64,000 nucleotides of DNA, taken from positions 1 to 64,000 of the forward strand of contig CAWATU010000007.1 in the NCBI GenBank assembly GCA_963785125.1, in the 5' to 3' direction. Shown here piece by piece: positions 36,354 to 46,578 of this stretch (position 1 is the stretch's first letter; each line of letters opens with the position of its first letter). A program made the position numbers and the translations under genes. The notes beneath the pieces are model-generated. The model was given only the letters and a program-made list of their open reading frames with translations. It did not search any database and had not been told where the DNA came from. Source of the stretch: QHXN01 sp963785125 (GTDB lineage: Bacteria > Acidobacteriota > Blastocatellia > Pyrinomonadales > Pyrinomonadaceae).

Positions 36354-36818
36354 TCACTTCTGATAGGGCAGCCCGCGCGCGATGGTGTAGGCGCGGTAGA
36401 GCTGCTCCGCTAAAACGACGCGCGTCATCTCGTGCGTCAGCGTCAGTCTTGAGAGCGACCAGCGCACCTGCGCCCGCCGCCGCACCTCCTCGGAGACGCC
36501 CAGGTGGCCGCCCACGACGAAGGACACCTCCTTGACCGAGCGCCCCTCCCACTCTTCGACCCGCGCCGCCAGCTCCTCCGAACTCCAAAGGGTCGCGCCC
36601 GACACATCAAGGAGAATCGTCAGAGCATCTGATGCCAAAGCACCCGTGATGCGTTTGCCCTCCTCCTCCAGGCAAGCGCGCGGGTCTTCCGCCCCCGACT
36701 CGCGCAGCTCCGTCACCTCGCAGCGTACAAAACGCGAGAGACGCTTCAGATACTCCCCCGCGAGCGCGCGCAGGTGAGCGTCCCGCGTCTTCCCCACCCA
36801 GATGAGCCTGAGCTTCAT
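36354..36818 (-). CDS. rlmH: 23S rRNA pseudouridine-1915 N3-methyltransferase RlmH
   Basis: A SPOUT methyltransferase of 154 residues. It starts MKLRLIWVGKTRDAHL, has the SAM-binding FVVGGHLGVSEEV knot region, and closes in LSLSRLTLTHEMTRVVLAEQLYRAYTIARGLPYQK-type sequence, the invariant family end. It is last in the obg-nadD-rsfS cluster, 18 bases behind the sigma-54 activator gene. RsfS and RlmH side by side is common in bacteria. Confidence 0.96.
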   Translation of the reverse strand: MKLRLIWVGKTRDAHLRALAGEYLKRLSRFVRCEVTELRESGAEDPRACLEEEGKRITGALASDALTILLDVSGATLWSSEELAARVEEWEGRSVKEVSFVVGGHLGVSEEVRRRAQVRWSLSRLTLTHEMTRVVLAEQLYRAYTIARGLPYQK

Positions 36819-36836
36819 ATGTGCAGACGTAAGATG

Positions 36837-37811
36837 TTAGCCGTCAGTTACAGGCTTTTCACCAACGTCCGATGCCCGACCTCCGTCGCCCGCCTGCTGC
36901 CTCGCCAGCCTCTCGTAGAGGTTCTTCCGGCTGATGCCGAGCACCCGCGCCGCCTCAGACTTGTTACCGCGCGCGGCGGCGAGCACCTCACAAATGTAAT
37001 CGGCTTCAAGTTCGGCGAGCGTCGGACGGCGCTCGCGCCGCGCCCCGAGGGCCACGGCCGCCAGCACCGCCTCCGGCAAGTCCTTTGCCCCGACCTCGCG
37101 CCCGTCCGAGACGATGACCGCGCGCTCGACCACGTTCGCAAGCTCCCGGACGTTGCCGGGGAAGTCGTAGAGCCCGAGCGCCGCGAGCGCCCCCTGGTCG
37201 AATCCACGCGCGGGGCGGCCGTGCTTGGCGGCGTAAGCTGAGAGGAACTCCTCCGCGAGCGGCGCCACGTCCTCGCGCCGCTCGCGCAGCGGCGGGACGT
37301 GTATGCGCACGACGTTCAGGCGGTAGAAGAGGTCTTCGCGGAACGCGCGGCGGCGAACGGCGTCGTCCAGGTCTACGTTCGTCAGGGCGACGAGCCGCGC
37401 GTCCACGCGCACCATCCGGCGCCCACCCAAGCGTTCGAACTCGCGCCGCTCGATGACGCGCAGGAGCTTCGCCTGCGCGTCGCGCGACAGGTGCGCGATC
37501 TCGTCCAGAACGAGCGTGCCCTTGTGCGCCGCCTCCAACCGCCCGGGCTTCGCCGCGGTCGCGCCGGTGAAAGCGCCGCGCTCGTAGCCGAACAGCTCGG
37601 CCTCCAAAAGCTCGGCCGGTAGCGCCGCGCAGTCGATCCTGACAAAGGGGCCGCCCGCACGTGGGCTCGACGCGTGGAGGTGGAGCGCCAAGGCGTCTTT
37701 CCCCGCGCCCGACTCGCCGGTGACGAGCACGTTCGCGTCCGTCGCGGCCACGCGCCCGGCGAGGCGGACGGCCTCGCGCATCGCCTCGGAACGCGCGACC
37801 AGCTCGGTCAT
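36837..37811 (-). CDS. Sigma-54-dependent activator without sensor domain
   Basis: 324 residues: an AAA+ sigma-54 interaction domain followed by a Fis-type helix-turn-helix (NKSEAARVLGISRKNLYERL). Walker A is GESGAGKD, the sigma-54 contact loop GAFTGA is intact, Walker B is GTLVLDEIAHL, and R-fingers are in FREDLFYRLNVVRIHVPPLRER. No receiver, PAS or GAF domain precedes it: the ATG 37811 overlaps the rsfS stop (ATGA). Activity must thus be controlled by expression or a partner (as with PspF). It sits inside a ribosome-maturation operon, which is unusual. Its target promoters are not identifiable here. Confidence 0.93.
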   Translation of the reverse strand: MTELVARSEAMREAVRLAGRVAATDANVLVTGESGAGKDALALHLHASSPRAGGPFVRIDCAALPAELLEAELFGYERGAFTGATAAKPGRLEAAHKGTLVLDEIAHLSRDAQAKLLRVIERREFERLGGRRMVRVDARLVALTNVDLDDAVRRRAFREDLFYRLNVVRIHVPPLRERREDVAPLAEEFLSAYAAKHGRPARGFDQGALAALGLYDFPGNVRELANVVERAVIVSDGREVGAKDLPEAVLAAVALGARRERRPTLAELEADYICEVLAAARGNKSEAARVLGISRKNLYERLARQQAGDGGRASDVGEKPVTDG

Positions 37812-38293
37812 CTCTCGTCTCTCAAAGAGCCTCCGCCCGCGTCTCTGCCCGCCGCCGCCTCGGGCGGGAGCGGCACACGCGCCGCGTCGCGCCAGAGCCG
37901 TTCGAGGTCGTAGAAGCGGCGCGACTTCTCCTCGAAGACGTGGAAGATGAAGTCGCCGTAGTCGAGCAGAACCCACTCGGCCGAGCTGTAGCCCTCGACG
38001 CGCGCGGGCTTCACGCCCAACTGCTTGCGCAACTGCTCCTGCACCGCGTCGGCGATGGCCTGCACCTGCCGCACGTTGGTGCCGCTGGCAATGACGAAGT
38101 AGTCGGTGAAGCTCGCCACCTCGCGCAGATCGAGGACGACGAGGTCGTGCGCCTTCTTCTCGCCCGCCGCGTGCAGCGCGAGCCGCACGCGCTCGTCGAG
38201 TTCCGCGGGCGAAGGCGTCGAAGCCTCCGCGGCGTCGGCGCGCCCTTCGTCAATGCGTTCCCTTGATTCCGGCATCGGAGAATTCTGTCCCAT
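37808..38293 (-). CDS. rsfS: Ribosome silencing factor RsfS
   Basis: Binds L14 and blocks subunit joining on starvation. The Iojap/DUF143 domain includes KAHDLVVLDLREVASFTDYF and GTNVRQVQAIADAV, plus HVFEEKSRRFYDLERLW near the end. At 161 residues it is longer than usual (105-120) because of an N-terminal Glu/Ala-rich extension of about 35 residues and a Gly-rich tail. The start overlaps nadD by 44 bases. ATG 38275 is an alternative start. Confidence 0.93.
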   Translation of the reverse strand: MGQNSPMPESRERIDEGRADAAEASTPSPAELDERVRLALHAAGEKKAHDLVVLDLREVASFTDYFVIASGTNVRQVQAIADAVQEQLRKQLGVKPARVEGYSSAEWVLLDYGDFIFHVFEEKSRRFYDLERLWRDAARVPLPPEAAAGRDAGGGSLRDER

Positions 38294-38971
38294 CCGTCTC
38301 CCTGTAAAGTCCGTACTTCCTGATGTACTCGGCCACCGCCGGCACTACCAACTCGTCGAGCGCGTCCCAGTCGCCGCGCGCGACCGCCGCCCTCACGTCC
38401 GTCGCCGCCATCTTCACGTTGACCGCGTCGGTCAGATAAATGCGCGGCCCTTCGTTCTGCTCAAGTTCGTCTTCGACGCGCCCGCGCTCGGCGCCGCGCA
38501 CGTCAACGATTCGCTCCCGCACGGCCTCGGTCACGTGGTCGGTCGGCAGCTCGTAGCCGGGGCGTGTCACGACCAGTTGGTCGGTCAGCGCGAGCACGCG
38601 CTCCCACTCGCGCCACGTCGTGATCTCCTCCCAGGAGTCGGCGCCCATCACGAAGAAGAGGCGCGCCGTCTCGCCCAGAGTCTCACCGAACCTCTCCAAC
38701 GTCTCGACCGTGTAGGGCCGCTCGGGCGCCGATAGCTCGACGGTCGAGATGCGGAGGCTCTCTTCGCCCTGCGTCGCGAGCGCGAGCATCGCGTGGCGGT
38801 CGAACGCCGGACTCACCTTCCGGCCGCGCTTGTGCGGCGCGACAAAGGCGGGGACGAAGATGACTTCGTCGAGCCCGAAGAGTTCGAGCAGGTTCCGCGC
38901 CACCGCCGCGTGGCCGACGTGCACGGGGTCGAACGTCCCGCCGTAGACGGCGATGCGCCTGCGCCCCGCAG

Positions 38972-38975
<4 letters not shown>
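38250..38975 (-). CDS. nadD: Nicotinate-nucleotide adenylyltransferase
   Basis: Forms nicotinic acid adenine dinucleotide from NaMN and ATP in NAD synthesis. The nucleotidyltransferase motif GGTFDPVHVGH is at about 12-22, and the ISSTxxR-like end is replaced by MAATDVRAAVARGD. FVMGADSWEEITTWREWE is diagnostic. At 241 residues it is slightly long. ATG 38975 overlaps the obg stop (ATGA). Confidence 0.96.
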
Positions 38976-40021
<1,046 letters not shown>

Positions 40022-40041
40022 TTATGATTTAAACCAAAAAT

Positions 40042-40090
40042 GAAAACGACGCCCGGCGCCGCGAGTGTCGGACTCGGCGCGGGCGTCGCA
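40042..40090 (-). terminator. Hairpin with T run between rpmA and obg
   Basis: On the minus strand, CGACGCCC (40088-40081) pairs with GGGCGTCG (40054-40047), with a nearly paired GC interior. TTTTCATTTTT follows. It probably acts as a partial terminator that lets some polymerase go on into obg. Confidence 0.65.
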
Positions 40091-40122
40091 TCAGAAGCAA
40101 CCCGGCGGTTGTTCAGACTGCC

Positions 40123-40422
40123 TTAGGCGGTTACCGCCGGCGCCTCCCCTACGGCCGCGGCCGCGGCCTGCGCCGGGTAGACGCTGATGAACTTGCCCTG
40201 CCGGCCCTTGTCCTCGAACTTGACCACGCCGTCGATGAGCGCGAACAGTGTGTCGTCCTTGCCGCGGCCGACGTTCTTGCCCGGCTTCCACTTCGTCCCG
40301 CGCTGCCGCGCGAGAATGTTGCCGCCGAGGACGGCCTCGCCGCCGAATTTCTTCAGGCCCAATCGCTGCGAGTTTGAGTCGCGGCCGTTGCGGGATGAGC
40401 CGACGCCCTTCTTATGTGCCAT
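40123..40422 (-). CDS. rpmA: 50S ribosomal protein L27
   Basis: 99 residues, starting MAHKKGVGSSRNGRDSNSQR with no N-terminal prepeptide. The conserved GGNILARQRGTKWKPGKNVG and FEDKGRQGKFISVYP follow. The C-terminal tail (AQAAAAAVGEAPAVTA) is an Ala-rich extension of about 15 residues beyond E. coli L27. Confidence 0.97.
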   Translation of the reverse strand: MAHKKGVGSSRNGRDSNSQRLGLKKFGGEAVLGGNILARQRGTKWKPGKNVGRGKDDTLFALIDGVVKFEDKGRQGKFISVYPAQAAAAAVGEAPAVTA

Positions 40423-40440
40423 TGTCTTAACTCCAAGCTT

Positions 40441-40493
40441 GGTTCATTGATTCATCTCTTCATTGAGTCAATGAAGAGATGAATCAATGAACC
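40441..40493. repeat. Perfect 53-bp palindrome between rplU and rpmA
   Basis: Two perfectly complementary 26-base arms (40441-40466 and 40468-40493) share a single central base. The right side reads as 8-base steps of ATGAA (ATGAAGAG, ATGAATCA, ATGAACCG). As RNA it is a very long AU-rich hairpin; as DNA, a cruciform. Related TTCATTGA sequences occur at 59246 and 62688. Confidence 0.85.
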
Positions 40494-40503
40494 GATGAAC
40501 AAA

Positions 40504-40815
40504 TTAACCAATCGAATCAATCTTGACCGTGGTGTAGTTCTGCCGGTGGCCCTGGGTGCGCTTGTACTGCTTGCGCCGCTTCTTCTTGAAGACGATGATC
40601 TTGGTGCCGCGGCCGTGATCGACCACCGTGCCGGAGACCTTCGCCCCCTCGACCGCCGGGGCGCCGACGAGCACGCCGGCCTCGCCGCCGCCGATGACGA
40701 GCGCTTCCAGCTCGACCGTCTCGCCGGCCTGCGCGGCGAGCGTCGGCACACGCACAGTGCCGCCCTCTTCGACGCGGAACTGCTTGCCGCCGGAACGTAT
40801 GATTGCGTAAGCCAT
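40504..40815 (-). CDS. rplU: 50S ribosomal protein L21
   Basis: 103 residues from ATG 40815, behind GGGAGGAG. MAYAIIRSGGKQFRVEEG and the basic FKKKRRKQYKRTQGHRQ are typical. It is first gene of the rplU-rpmA-obg operon and has its own consensus promoter. Confidence 0.97.
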   Translation of the reverse strand: MAYAIIRSGGKQFRVEEGGTVRVPTLAAQAGETVELEALVIGGGEAGVLVGAPAVEGAKVSGTVVDHGRGTKIIVFKKKRRKQYKRTQGHRQNYTTVKIDSIG

Positions 40816-40869
40816 TTCTCTCACTCCTCCCACACACAGACGGCTCAAGCCGCCCCAGAAAAGTCCTTC

Positions 40870-40898
40870 ATTATAAAGACGATACCCGCCCTCGTCAA
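40870..40898 (-). promoter_or_regulatory. Sigma-70 promoter of rplU-rpmA-obg
   Basis: TTGACG (40898-40893) and a perfect TATAAT (40875-40870) are exactly 17 bases apart on the minus strand. The leader is about 48 bases and carries a small stem (40841-40845 with 40848-40852), ahead of GGGAGGAG. This is the strongest promoter in the window. Confidence 0.85.
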
Positions 40899-40938
40899 AC
40901 CGCGGCGGCGCCTTTTTCGTCCCCTTCGGCGGGCGGCC

Positions 40939-42324
40939 TCAACTGCCCCCGGAAGCGGCCGAAACGCCCTGATTTTTGCGCCGCTCGAAGAACTGCTCCA
41001 TGAAGCGCGTCGAGTACTCGCCGGCGCGGAAGTAGGGGTCTTCCATGATGGCGCGGTGGAGCGGAATCGTCGTCTTGATGCCCTCGACGACCATCACTTC
41101 CAGCGCCCGGCGCATGCGCGCAATCGCCACCTCGCGGGTGCGCGCGTGGACGATGAGCTTGGCGATGAGCGAGTCGTAATAGGGCGGCACGAAGTAGCCG
41201 TTGTAGGCCGCGGTGTCGAGCCTGACGCCCGGCCCGCCCGGCGCGTTGTAGGCCGTGATGCGCCCCGGGCTCGGCGCGAACGTCTCCGGGTCTTCGGCGT
41301 TGATGCGGCACTCGATGGAGTGGCCGTTGAAGATCACATCCTCCTGCCGGTACCAGAGCGGGTCGCCCTGCGCGACGAAAATCTGGTTGCGCACGATGTC
41401 GGCGAGCGTGATCATCTCGGTCACGGGGTGCTCGACCTGTATGCGCGTGTTCATCTCCATGAAGTAGAACTGGCCGTCCTCGTCTAAGAGGAACTCGATG
41501 GTGCCCGCGCTCGAATAGCCCACGCGCCTGCAAGCCTCGACCGCGGCCGTGCCCATCCGCTCGCGCAGCTCGGGCGTGAGGACGGGAGACGGCGCCTCTT
41601 CAATCAACTTCTGGTGGCGACGTTGGATCGAGCAGTCGCGCTCGCCGAGGTGGATACAGTGGCCGTGCTCGTCGGCGAGAACTTGAATCTCGATGTGGCG
41701 CGGGTTCTCGACGTACTTCTCGACGTAGATGTCGCCGTTCTTGAAGGCCGCCGCCGCCTCGGTCGCGGCCGTGCGCATGGCGGGGGCCAGTTCCTCTTCG
41801 CTGCGGACGATGCGCATGCCGCGCCCGCCGCCGCCGGCCGCCGCCTTGATGATGACGGGGTAGCCGATCTCGCGCGCGAGCGCCGTCGCCTCCTCCTCAC
41901 TCTTCAAGGGGTCGGGGCTGCCCGGCAGGATGGGGAGACCGGCCTCCTTCATCGCGCGGCGCGCCTCGACCTTGTCGCCCATCATGCGGATAACGTCCGC
42001 GCGCGGGCCGATGAACTTGATGTTGCACGCCTCGCAGATTTCGGCGAACTGCGCCGACTCGGCGAGGAAGCCATAGCCGGGGTGGATGGCGTCCACGTTC
42101 GTGATCTCGGCGGCGGCGATGACCGAGGGAATGTTCAGGTAACTCTGCGAAGAAGTCGGGCCGCCGATGCAGACGGCTTCGTCGGCGAAGCGGACGTGCA
42201 AAGAATCGCGGTCGGCCGTCGAGTGGACGGCGACCGTCTGGATGCCCATCTCCTTGCACGTCCAGATGATGCGGCACGCGATCTCGCCGCGGTTCGCGAT
42301 CAGGATTTTGCGGAATCTTCTCAT
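40939..42324 (-). CDS. accC: Acetyl-CoA carboxylase, biotin carboxylase subunit
   Basis: Carboxylates biotin on AccB using ATP and bicarbonate, the first step of fatty-acid synthesis. It opens with ILIANRGEIACRII, has the ATP-grasp Gly loop KAAAGGGGRGMRIV, and the MEMNTRIQVEHPVTE catalytic segment. At 461 residues it is close to the usual 450. It follows accB across a repeat hairpin that leaves no clear ribosome-binding site before its ATG. Confidence 0.97.
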   Translation of the reverse strand: MRRFRKILIANRGEIACRIIWTCKEMGIQTVAVHSTADRDSLHVRFADEAVCIGGPTSSQSYLNIPSVIAAAEITNVDAIHPGYGFLAESAQFAEICEACNIKFIGPRADVIRMMGDKVEARRAMKEAGLPILPGSPDPLKSEEEATALAREIGYPVIIKAAAGGGGRGMRIVRSEEELAPAMRTAATEAAAAFKNGDIYVEKYVENPRHIEIQVLADEHGHCIHLGERDCSIQRRHQKLIEEAPSPVLTPELRERMGTAAVEACRRVGYSSAGTIEFLLDEDGQFYFMEMNTRIQVEHPVTEMITLADIVRNQIFVAQGDPLWYRQEDVIFNGHSIECRINAEDPETFAPSPGRITAYNAPGGPGVRLDTAAYNGYFVPPYYDSLIAKLIVHARTREVAIARMRRALEVMVVEGIKTTIPLHRAIMEDPYFRAGEYSTRFMEQFFERRKNQGVSAASGGS

Positions 42325-42329
42325 GAATA

Positions 42330-42408
42330 AGTACTGAGGACTGAGTGCTAAGGATTGAGTGAAGCTAAGATAGTTCCTATCACTCAGTCCTCAACACTCA
42401 GTCTTCAT
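42330..42408. repeat. ACTGAGT-family heptamer hairpin between accB and accC
   Basis: Left units ACTGAGG, ACTGAGT, GCTAAGG, ATTGAGT (42333-42360) and right units CACTCAG, TCCTCAA, CACTCAG, TCTTCAT (42380-42407) pair across CTAAGATAGTTCCTAT. The array fills the whole spacer of the accB-accC pair. The sequence family is that of 32086-32170, 10 kb away. Confidence 0.8.
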
Positions 42409-42410
42409 CA

Positions 42411-43139
<729 letters not shown>

Positions 43140-43185
43140 CTTCTGCCTCCGGAGTCAGCGCGCCGATGTACGGACCGGCGCAAGA

Positions 43186-43235
43186 GAAAAGCCCCTCCGA
43201 CGCTTGCCGAGCGAGGCGGGCGTGTGGGGCTTTTC
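43186..43235 (-). terminator. Terminator after rplQ
   Basis: GAAAAGCCCC pairs with GGGGCTTTTC (43186-43195 and 43226-43235) around a GC-rich inner loop. The minus strand runs out in CTTTTC. It ends the ribosomal supercluster and separates it from accB, which would thus need its own promoter. Confidence 0.7.
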
Positions 43236-43329
43236 CGAACTAAGGGCCTTCGGGCTTGCTCTCGTCGAGCGCGCGCCGGTAAAGCTTCTGGCGTCCTGGT
43301 CGCGGCGCGCGCCGGCCCTTCCGCTTTGA

Positions 43330-43956
43330 CTACTCCGTCTCCTGCTCGGCCGCGGTCGATTCGGTTTTCTGCGAGCGGCGCCCGCCGCCGGACGCTTTCT
43401 TGGTGGACTCGGCCGAAGAGGTCTCGCCCTTCGCGGACTTCTTCTTGGCGGCCGGCTTGGCCTTCTTCGACTCAAGCGCCTCGCGCTCGCGCGGGTTATC
43501 GACCAGCTCGATGATGGCCAGCTCGGCGTTGTCGCCGTCGCGACGGCCCAGACGAATGATGCGCGTGTAGCCGCCCGGTCGCTCGGCGTAGCGCTGGCCC
43601 AGCTCGCTGAAGAGGCGCTTCAGCGCGGCGACGCCGGCCGTGCGCGGTATCTCCGCCTGCTTGCGCCCGCGGGTCGCTTCTTCGGAGCGGCGTGTGTTGC
43701 CCGCGTGGAAGAAGCCGGCCGCCTGGCGGCGCAGGTGCAGCGCCTGCACGCCTGCGTCGTCGCCCGTGAGCGTGCCCGCGCGCTTCGCCAAAGTGATGAC
43801 GCGCTCGACGAAGGGGCGCAGCTCCTTCGCCTTCGGCACGGTCGTGATGATGCGCTCGTCGCGCGCGTTAATCAACGAGGTCGCGAGGTTCCTGAGCATC
43901 GACATGCGGTGCTCGCTCGTCCTCCCGAGTTTCCGGTGTGCATTCAAGTGTCGCAT
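43330..43956 (-). CDS. rplQ: 50S ribosomal protein L17 with long basic tail
   Basis: Starts MRHLNAHRKLGRTSEHRMSM and keeps the L17 core to about residue 155 (GGYTRIIRLGRRDGDNAELA). A disordered Lys/Ser/Ala tail of about 50 residues follows (KKAKPAAKKKSAKGE). At 208 residues it is much longer than E. coli L17 (127). It is last gene of the alpha part. Confidence 0.96.
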   Translation of the reverse strand: MRHLNAHRKLGRTSEHRMSMLRNLATSLINARDERIITTVPKAKELRPFVERVITLAKRAGTLTGDDAGVQALHLRRQAAGFFHAGNTRRSEEATRGRKQAEIPRTAGVAALKRLFSELGQRYAERPGGYTRIIRLGRRDGDNAELAIIELVDNPREREALESKKAKPAAKKKSAKGETSSAESTKKASGGGRRSQKTESTAAEQETE

Positions 43957-43970
43957 GACAAAGTACCTAA

Positions 43971-44055
43971 ATGATGAATCGTGACTGATGAATGATGAAG
44001 ATAACGAGGGCGGACTGATTGAGAAGCATCACTCCGCATTCATCATTCATCATTC
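43971..44055. repeat. ATGATGA-family repeat hairpin, rpoA-rplQ spacer
   Basis: ATGATGAATC, CTGATGA, ATGATGA (43971-43999) and the inverse ATTCATC, ATTCATC, ATTCC (44038-44055) flank about 40 bases of mixed sequence. The right arm ends 4 bases before the rpoA stop. Confidence 0.7.
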
Positions 44056-44058
44056 CAC

Positions 44059-45123
44059 CTAATCCTTCTCGTCTTCTTCGTCGTCGTCCGGGTAATCGTC
44101 CGGGCCGAGGTCGGAGCCGCCGGAGCCGGGGATCGGGTTGCCCTGCTCGTCGAAGGCCATGCCGAAGTCGAGCCCCATGCCGTGCAGGATTTCCTTGATC
44201 TCGTTGAGCGACTTCTTGCCGAAGTTCTTCGTGGCGAGCATCTCGCGCTCCGAGCGCTGGACGAGGTCGCGGATGGAACGGATGTTAGCGTTCTTCAGGC
44301 AGTTGTAAGACCTGACCGACAACTCCAACTCGTCCACCGAGCGGTCGAGCACGTCGTTGCGCGGCAGCGGCGGACGCTCGATGTTCTGGTAGGCGAACTC
44401 GTCGGTGTCCTCCTCGAAGTTGATGAAGATCTGCATGTGATCCTTAATCAGCTTCGCGGCGAGCCCGATGGCGTCGTCCGGCTTGACGCTGCCGTCCGTC
44501 CAGACCTCGATGGTCAGCTTGTCGAACTCGGTGTTCTGGCCCAGACGCGCGGCCTCAACCGTGTAGTTGACCTTCTTGACCGGCGTGTGCACCGAGTCAA
44601 TCGGGATGTACCCGAGGCTCAAGTCCTCGTCGAAATTGCGCTCGGCGGTGACGTAGCCGCGCCCGCGCTTGAGGCGCATCTCGATGGTGAGCGAGCCGCC
44701 CTCGCTGACGGTCGCGATGTAGACCGAGGGGTCGAGTATCTCCACGTCGCCGTCCGCCTCGATATCGGCGGAGGTCACCTCGCCCGCGCCGTCGCGGTGG
44801 ATGGTTAAGGTCTTGGCCTCCGTGCCGTGGAGCTTGAAGGGAATCTGCTTCAGGTTGAGGATGACATCAGTCGCGTCCTCGACCACGCCGCGGATGGAGG
44901 AGAACTCGTGCTCGACGCCCTCGATCTTGACGGCGGTGATGGCCGCGCCCTCGATTGACGAGAGCAGTGCGCGGCGCAGTGAGTTACCGATGGTCGTACC
45001 GAAGCCGCGCTCGAACGGCTGAGCGGAGAAGCGCCCGTAGCGCTCGGTCAGCGTCTCGCCCTCGACGGCGAGGCGGCGCGGCATCTGAAAACCCGTCCAG
45101 AGGCTGTGTTGATCCATTGCCAT
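44059..45123 (-). CDS. rpoA: RNA polymerase subunit alpha
   Basis: 354 residues from ATG 45123 (MAMDQHSLWTGF). The N-terminal assembly domain (EGETLTERYGRFSAQPFERGFGTTIGNSLRRALLSS) is complete. The alpha-CTD (LDRSVDELELSVRSYNCLKNANI to LNEIKEILHGMGLDFGM) binds UP elements. It ends in a very acidic tail (GPDDYPDDDEEDEKD), which is not usual. Confidence 0.97.
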   Translation of the reverse strand: MAMDQHSLWTGFQMPRRLAVEGETLTERYGRFSAQPFERGFGTTIGNSLRRALLSSIEGAAITAVKIEGVEHEFSSIRGVVEDATDVILNLKQIPFKLHGTEAKTLTIHRDGAGEVTSADIEADGDVEILDPSVYIATVSEGGSLTIEMRLKRGRGYVTAERNFDEDLSLGYIPIDSVHTPVKKVNYTVEAARLGQNTEFDKLTIEVWTDGSVKPDDAIGLAAKLIKDHMQIFINFEEDTDEFAYQNIERPPLPRNDVLDRSVDELELSVRSYNCLKNANIRSIRDLVQRSEREMLATKNFGKKSLNEIKEILHGMGLDFGMAFDEQGNPIPGSGGSDLGPDDYPDDDEEDEKD

Positions 45124-45232
45124 AGTCGTAAACCTTCGTATGAAAAGTGGCAACCAAATGCGTGTAGGCGACACGCGCCCGCGGCCTTCCAGAGAAAACC
45201 ACGATTGCGCGCGCCGCCGGGGACGCTTCGCG

Positions 45233-45874
45233 TTACTTGCTGTAAAGCTCGACGATGAGCTGCTCGTTGATGGAGCGATCCACGTCATCGCGGACGGGCA
45301 GCGTCACGACGCGCGCGCTCATTTCGGCGCCGTCGGCCGGCACGATCCAGTTCGGGCGTCCACGCCCACCGGCGGTCTGCCACGCGCCCTCGACGTGGGC
45401 ATTACCACGGCTCGACTCCTTGATGCCGACCGTGTCACCGGCCTTGACCTGGAACGACGGAATATCGACCTTGCGCCCGTTGACCTCGACATGCCCGTGG
45501 TTGACGAGCTGGCGCGCCTGGCGCCGCGAGGTGGCGAAGCCTGCGCGGTAGACCGCGTTGTCGAGCCGGCGCTCCAACAGGCTCAAGAGGTTCTCGCCCG
45601 TGATGCCCTTCATGCGCGCTGCGCGCTCGAAGTAGTTGCGGAACTGGCCTTCGAGCACAAAGTAGATGCGCTTGACCTTCTGCTTCTCGCGGAGTTGGAG
45701 CCCGTACCCCTGGAGCGCCTTGCCGCGGCGCATTGAGTTGCCATGCTGCCCCGGCGGCTGCGTGCCGCGCTTCTCAATCGGGCACGACGGCTTGAAACAG
45801 CGGTCGCCCTTCAGAAACAACTTCGCGCCTTCGCGGCGGCACAGACGGCACACCGCACTTCGATACCTAGCCAC
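45233..45874 (-). CDS. rpsD: 30S ribosomal protein S4 (zinc-binding form)
   Basis: 213 residues. Cys9, Cys12, Cys26 and Cys31 form the C+ zinc site in the N-terminus. The S4 RNA-binding domain (RLDNAVYRAGFATSRRQARQ, LVNHGHVEVNGRKVDIPS) follows. It is normal in length and nucleates 16S folding. The spacer to rpoA (109 bases) has no repeat array. Confidence 0.97.
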   Translation of the reverse strand: MARYRSAVCRLCRREGAKLFLKGDRCFKPSCPIEKRGTQPPGQHGNSMRRGKALQGYGLQLREKQKVKRIYFVLEGQFRNYFERAARMKGITGENLLSLLERRLDNAVYRAGFATSRRQARQLVNHGHVEVNGRKVDIPSFQVKAGDTVGIKESSRGNAHVEGAWQTAGGRGRPNWIVPADGAEMSARVVTLPVRDDVDRSINEQLIVELYSK

Positions 45875-45967
45875 TTCTTTTTTGCCTCCGGTCTAAATGT
45901 CAGACGGAAAAGTTTACAGACCGCACGCCGACACGGCGCGCGCCCCTTCGTCCTTTAGGTTAATGAA

Positions 45968-46048
45968 CAGTTTTAAGTTTTCAGTTCTTAGTTTTCAGCG
46001 AAGGCAGATGCGCTTTGCTGAAAACTAAAGACTGAGAACTGGAAACTA
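45968..46048. repeat. CAGTTTT-family heptamer hairpin, rpsK-rpsD spacer
   Basis: CAGTTTT, AAGTTTT, CAGTTCT, TAGTTTT, CAGC (45968-45999) and the inverse GCTGAAAACTAAAGACTGAG... arm (46017-46048) close a loop of about 17 bases. The right arm overlaps the last codon of rpsK. The same family occurs at 46983. Confidence 0.8.
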
Positions 46049-46447
46049 TACGCGTCGCCGCTTCGGTGGGCGGCAGCCGTTGTGGGGGATGGGCGTCGTG
46101 TCGCGGATGGTCGTGACGCGGATGCCCGCGGAGTTGATGGCGCGGATGGCCGACTCGCGGCCGCCGCCCGGCCCCTTGACGTGCACCTCGGCCTGCTGCA
46201 TCCCGACCTCTTTGGCCTTGTTCGCGGCCTCGTAGGCAGCCTGCTGCGCGGCGAAGGGCGTGCCCTTGCGCGAGCCGCGGAAACCGCGCGCGCCTGACGA
46301 AGACTGCGCGACCAGGTTCCCCTCCGTGTCCGTGATCGAGATCAGCGTGTTGTTGAACGACGCTGCGATATGCACGATCCCCACGGGGATGTTCTTCTTC
46401 TCCTTCTTGCGGAAGGTCTTCTTCTTGCCGGTTGTCGCTTTTGCCAT
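46046..46447 (-). CDS. rpsK: 30S ribosomal protein S11
   Basis: 133 residues: a basic N-terminus (KKKTFRKKEKKNIP), then GIVHIAASFNNTLISITD and the signature IRDTTPIPHNGCRPPKRRRV at the end. The stop lies against the repeat arm. Confidence 0.97.
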   Translation of the reverse strand: MAKATTGKKKTFRKKEKKNIPVGIVHIAASFNNTLISITDTEGNLVAQSSSGARGFRGSRKGTPFAAQQAAYEAANKAKEVGMQQAEVHVKGPGGGRESAIRAINSAGIRVTTIRDTTPIPHNGCRPPKRRRV

Positions 46448-46452
46448 GATGG

Positions 46453-46574
46453 AGCTTTTAGCTTTTAGCGATTAGCCCTTAGCCAAACGTGGCGCGGCCA
46501 ATCGTCTCGAACGTGAAAATCGCGCCGCCCGCTATAACGCCAAAGCTAATGGCTAACAGCTAACGGCTAACAGC
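46453..46574. repeat. GCTTTTA/GCTAATG-family heptamer hairpin, rpsM-rpsK spacer
   Basis: GCTTTTA, GCTTTTA, GCGATTA, GCCCTTA, GCC (46453-46484) and the inverse array GCTAATG, GCTAACA, GCTAACG, GCTAACA (46545-46572) are separated by 60 bases that hold GGCGCGGC and GCGCCGCC-like half-sites around CGAACGTG. It is a long two-level hairpin. Confidence 0.75.
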
Positions 46575-46578
46575 CTTG

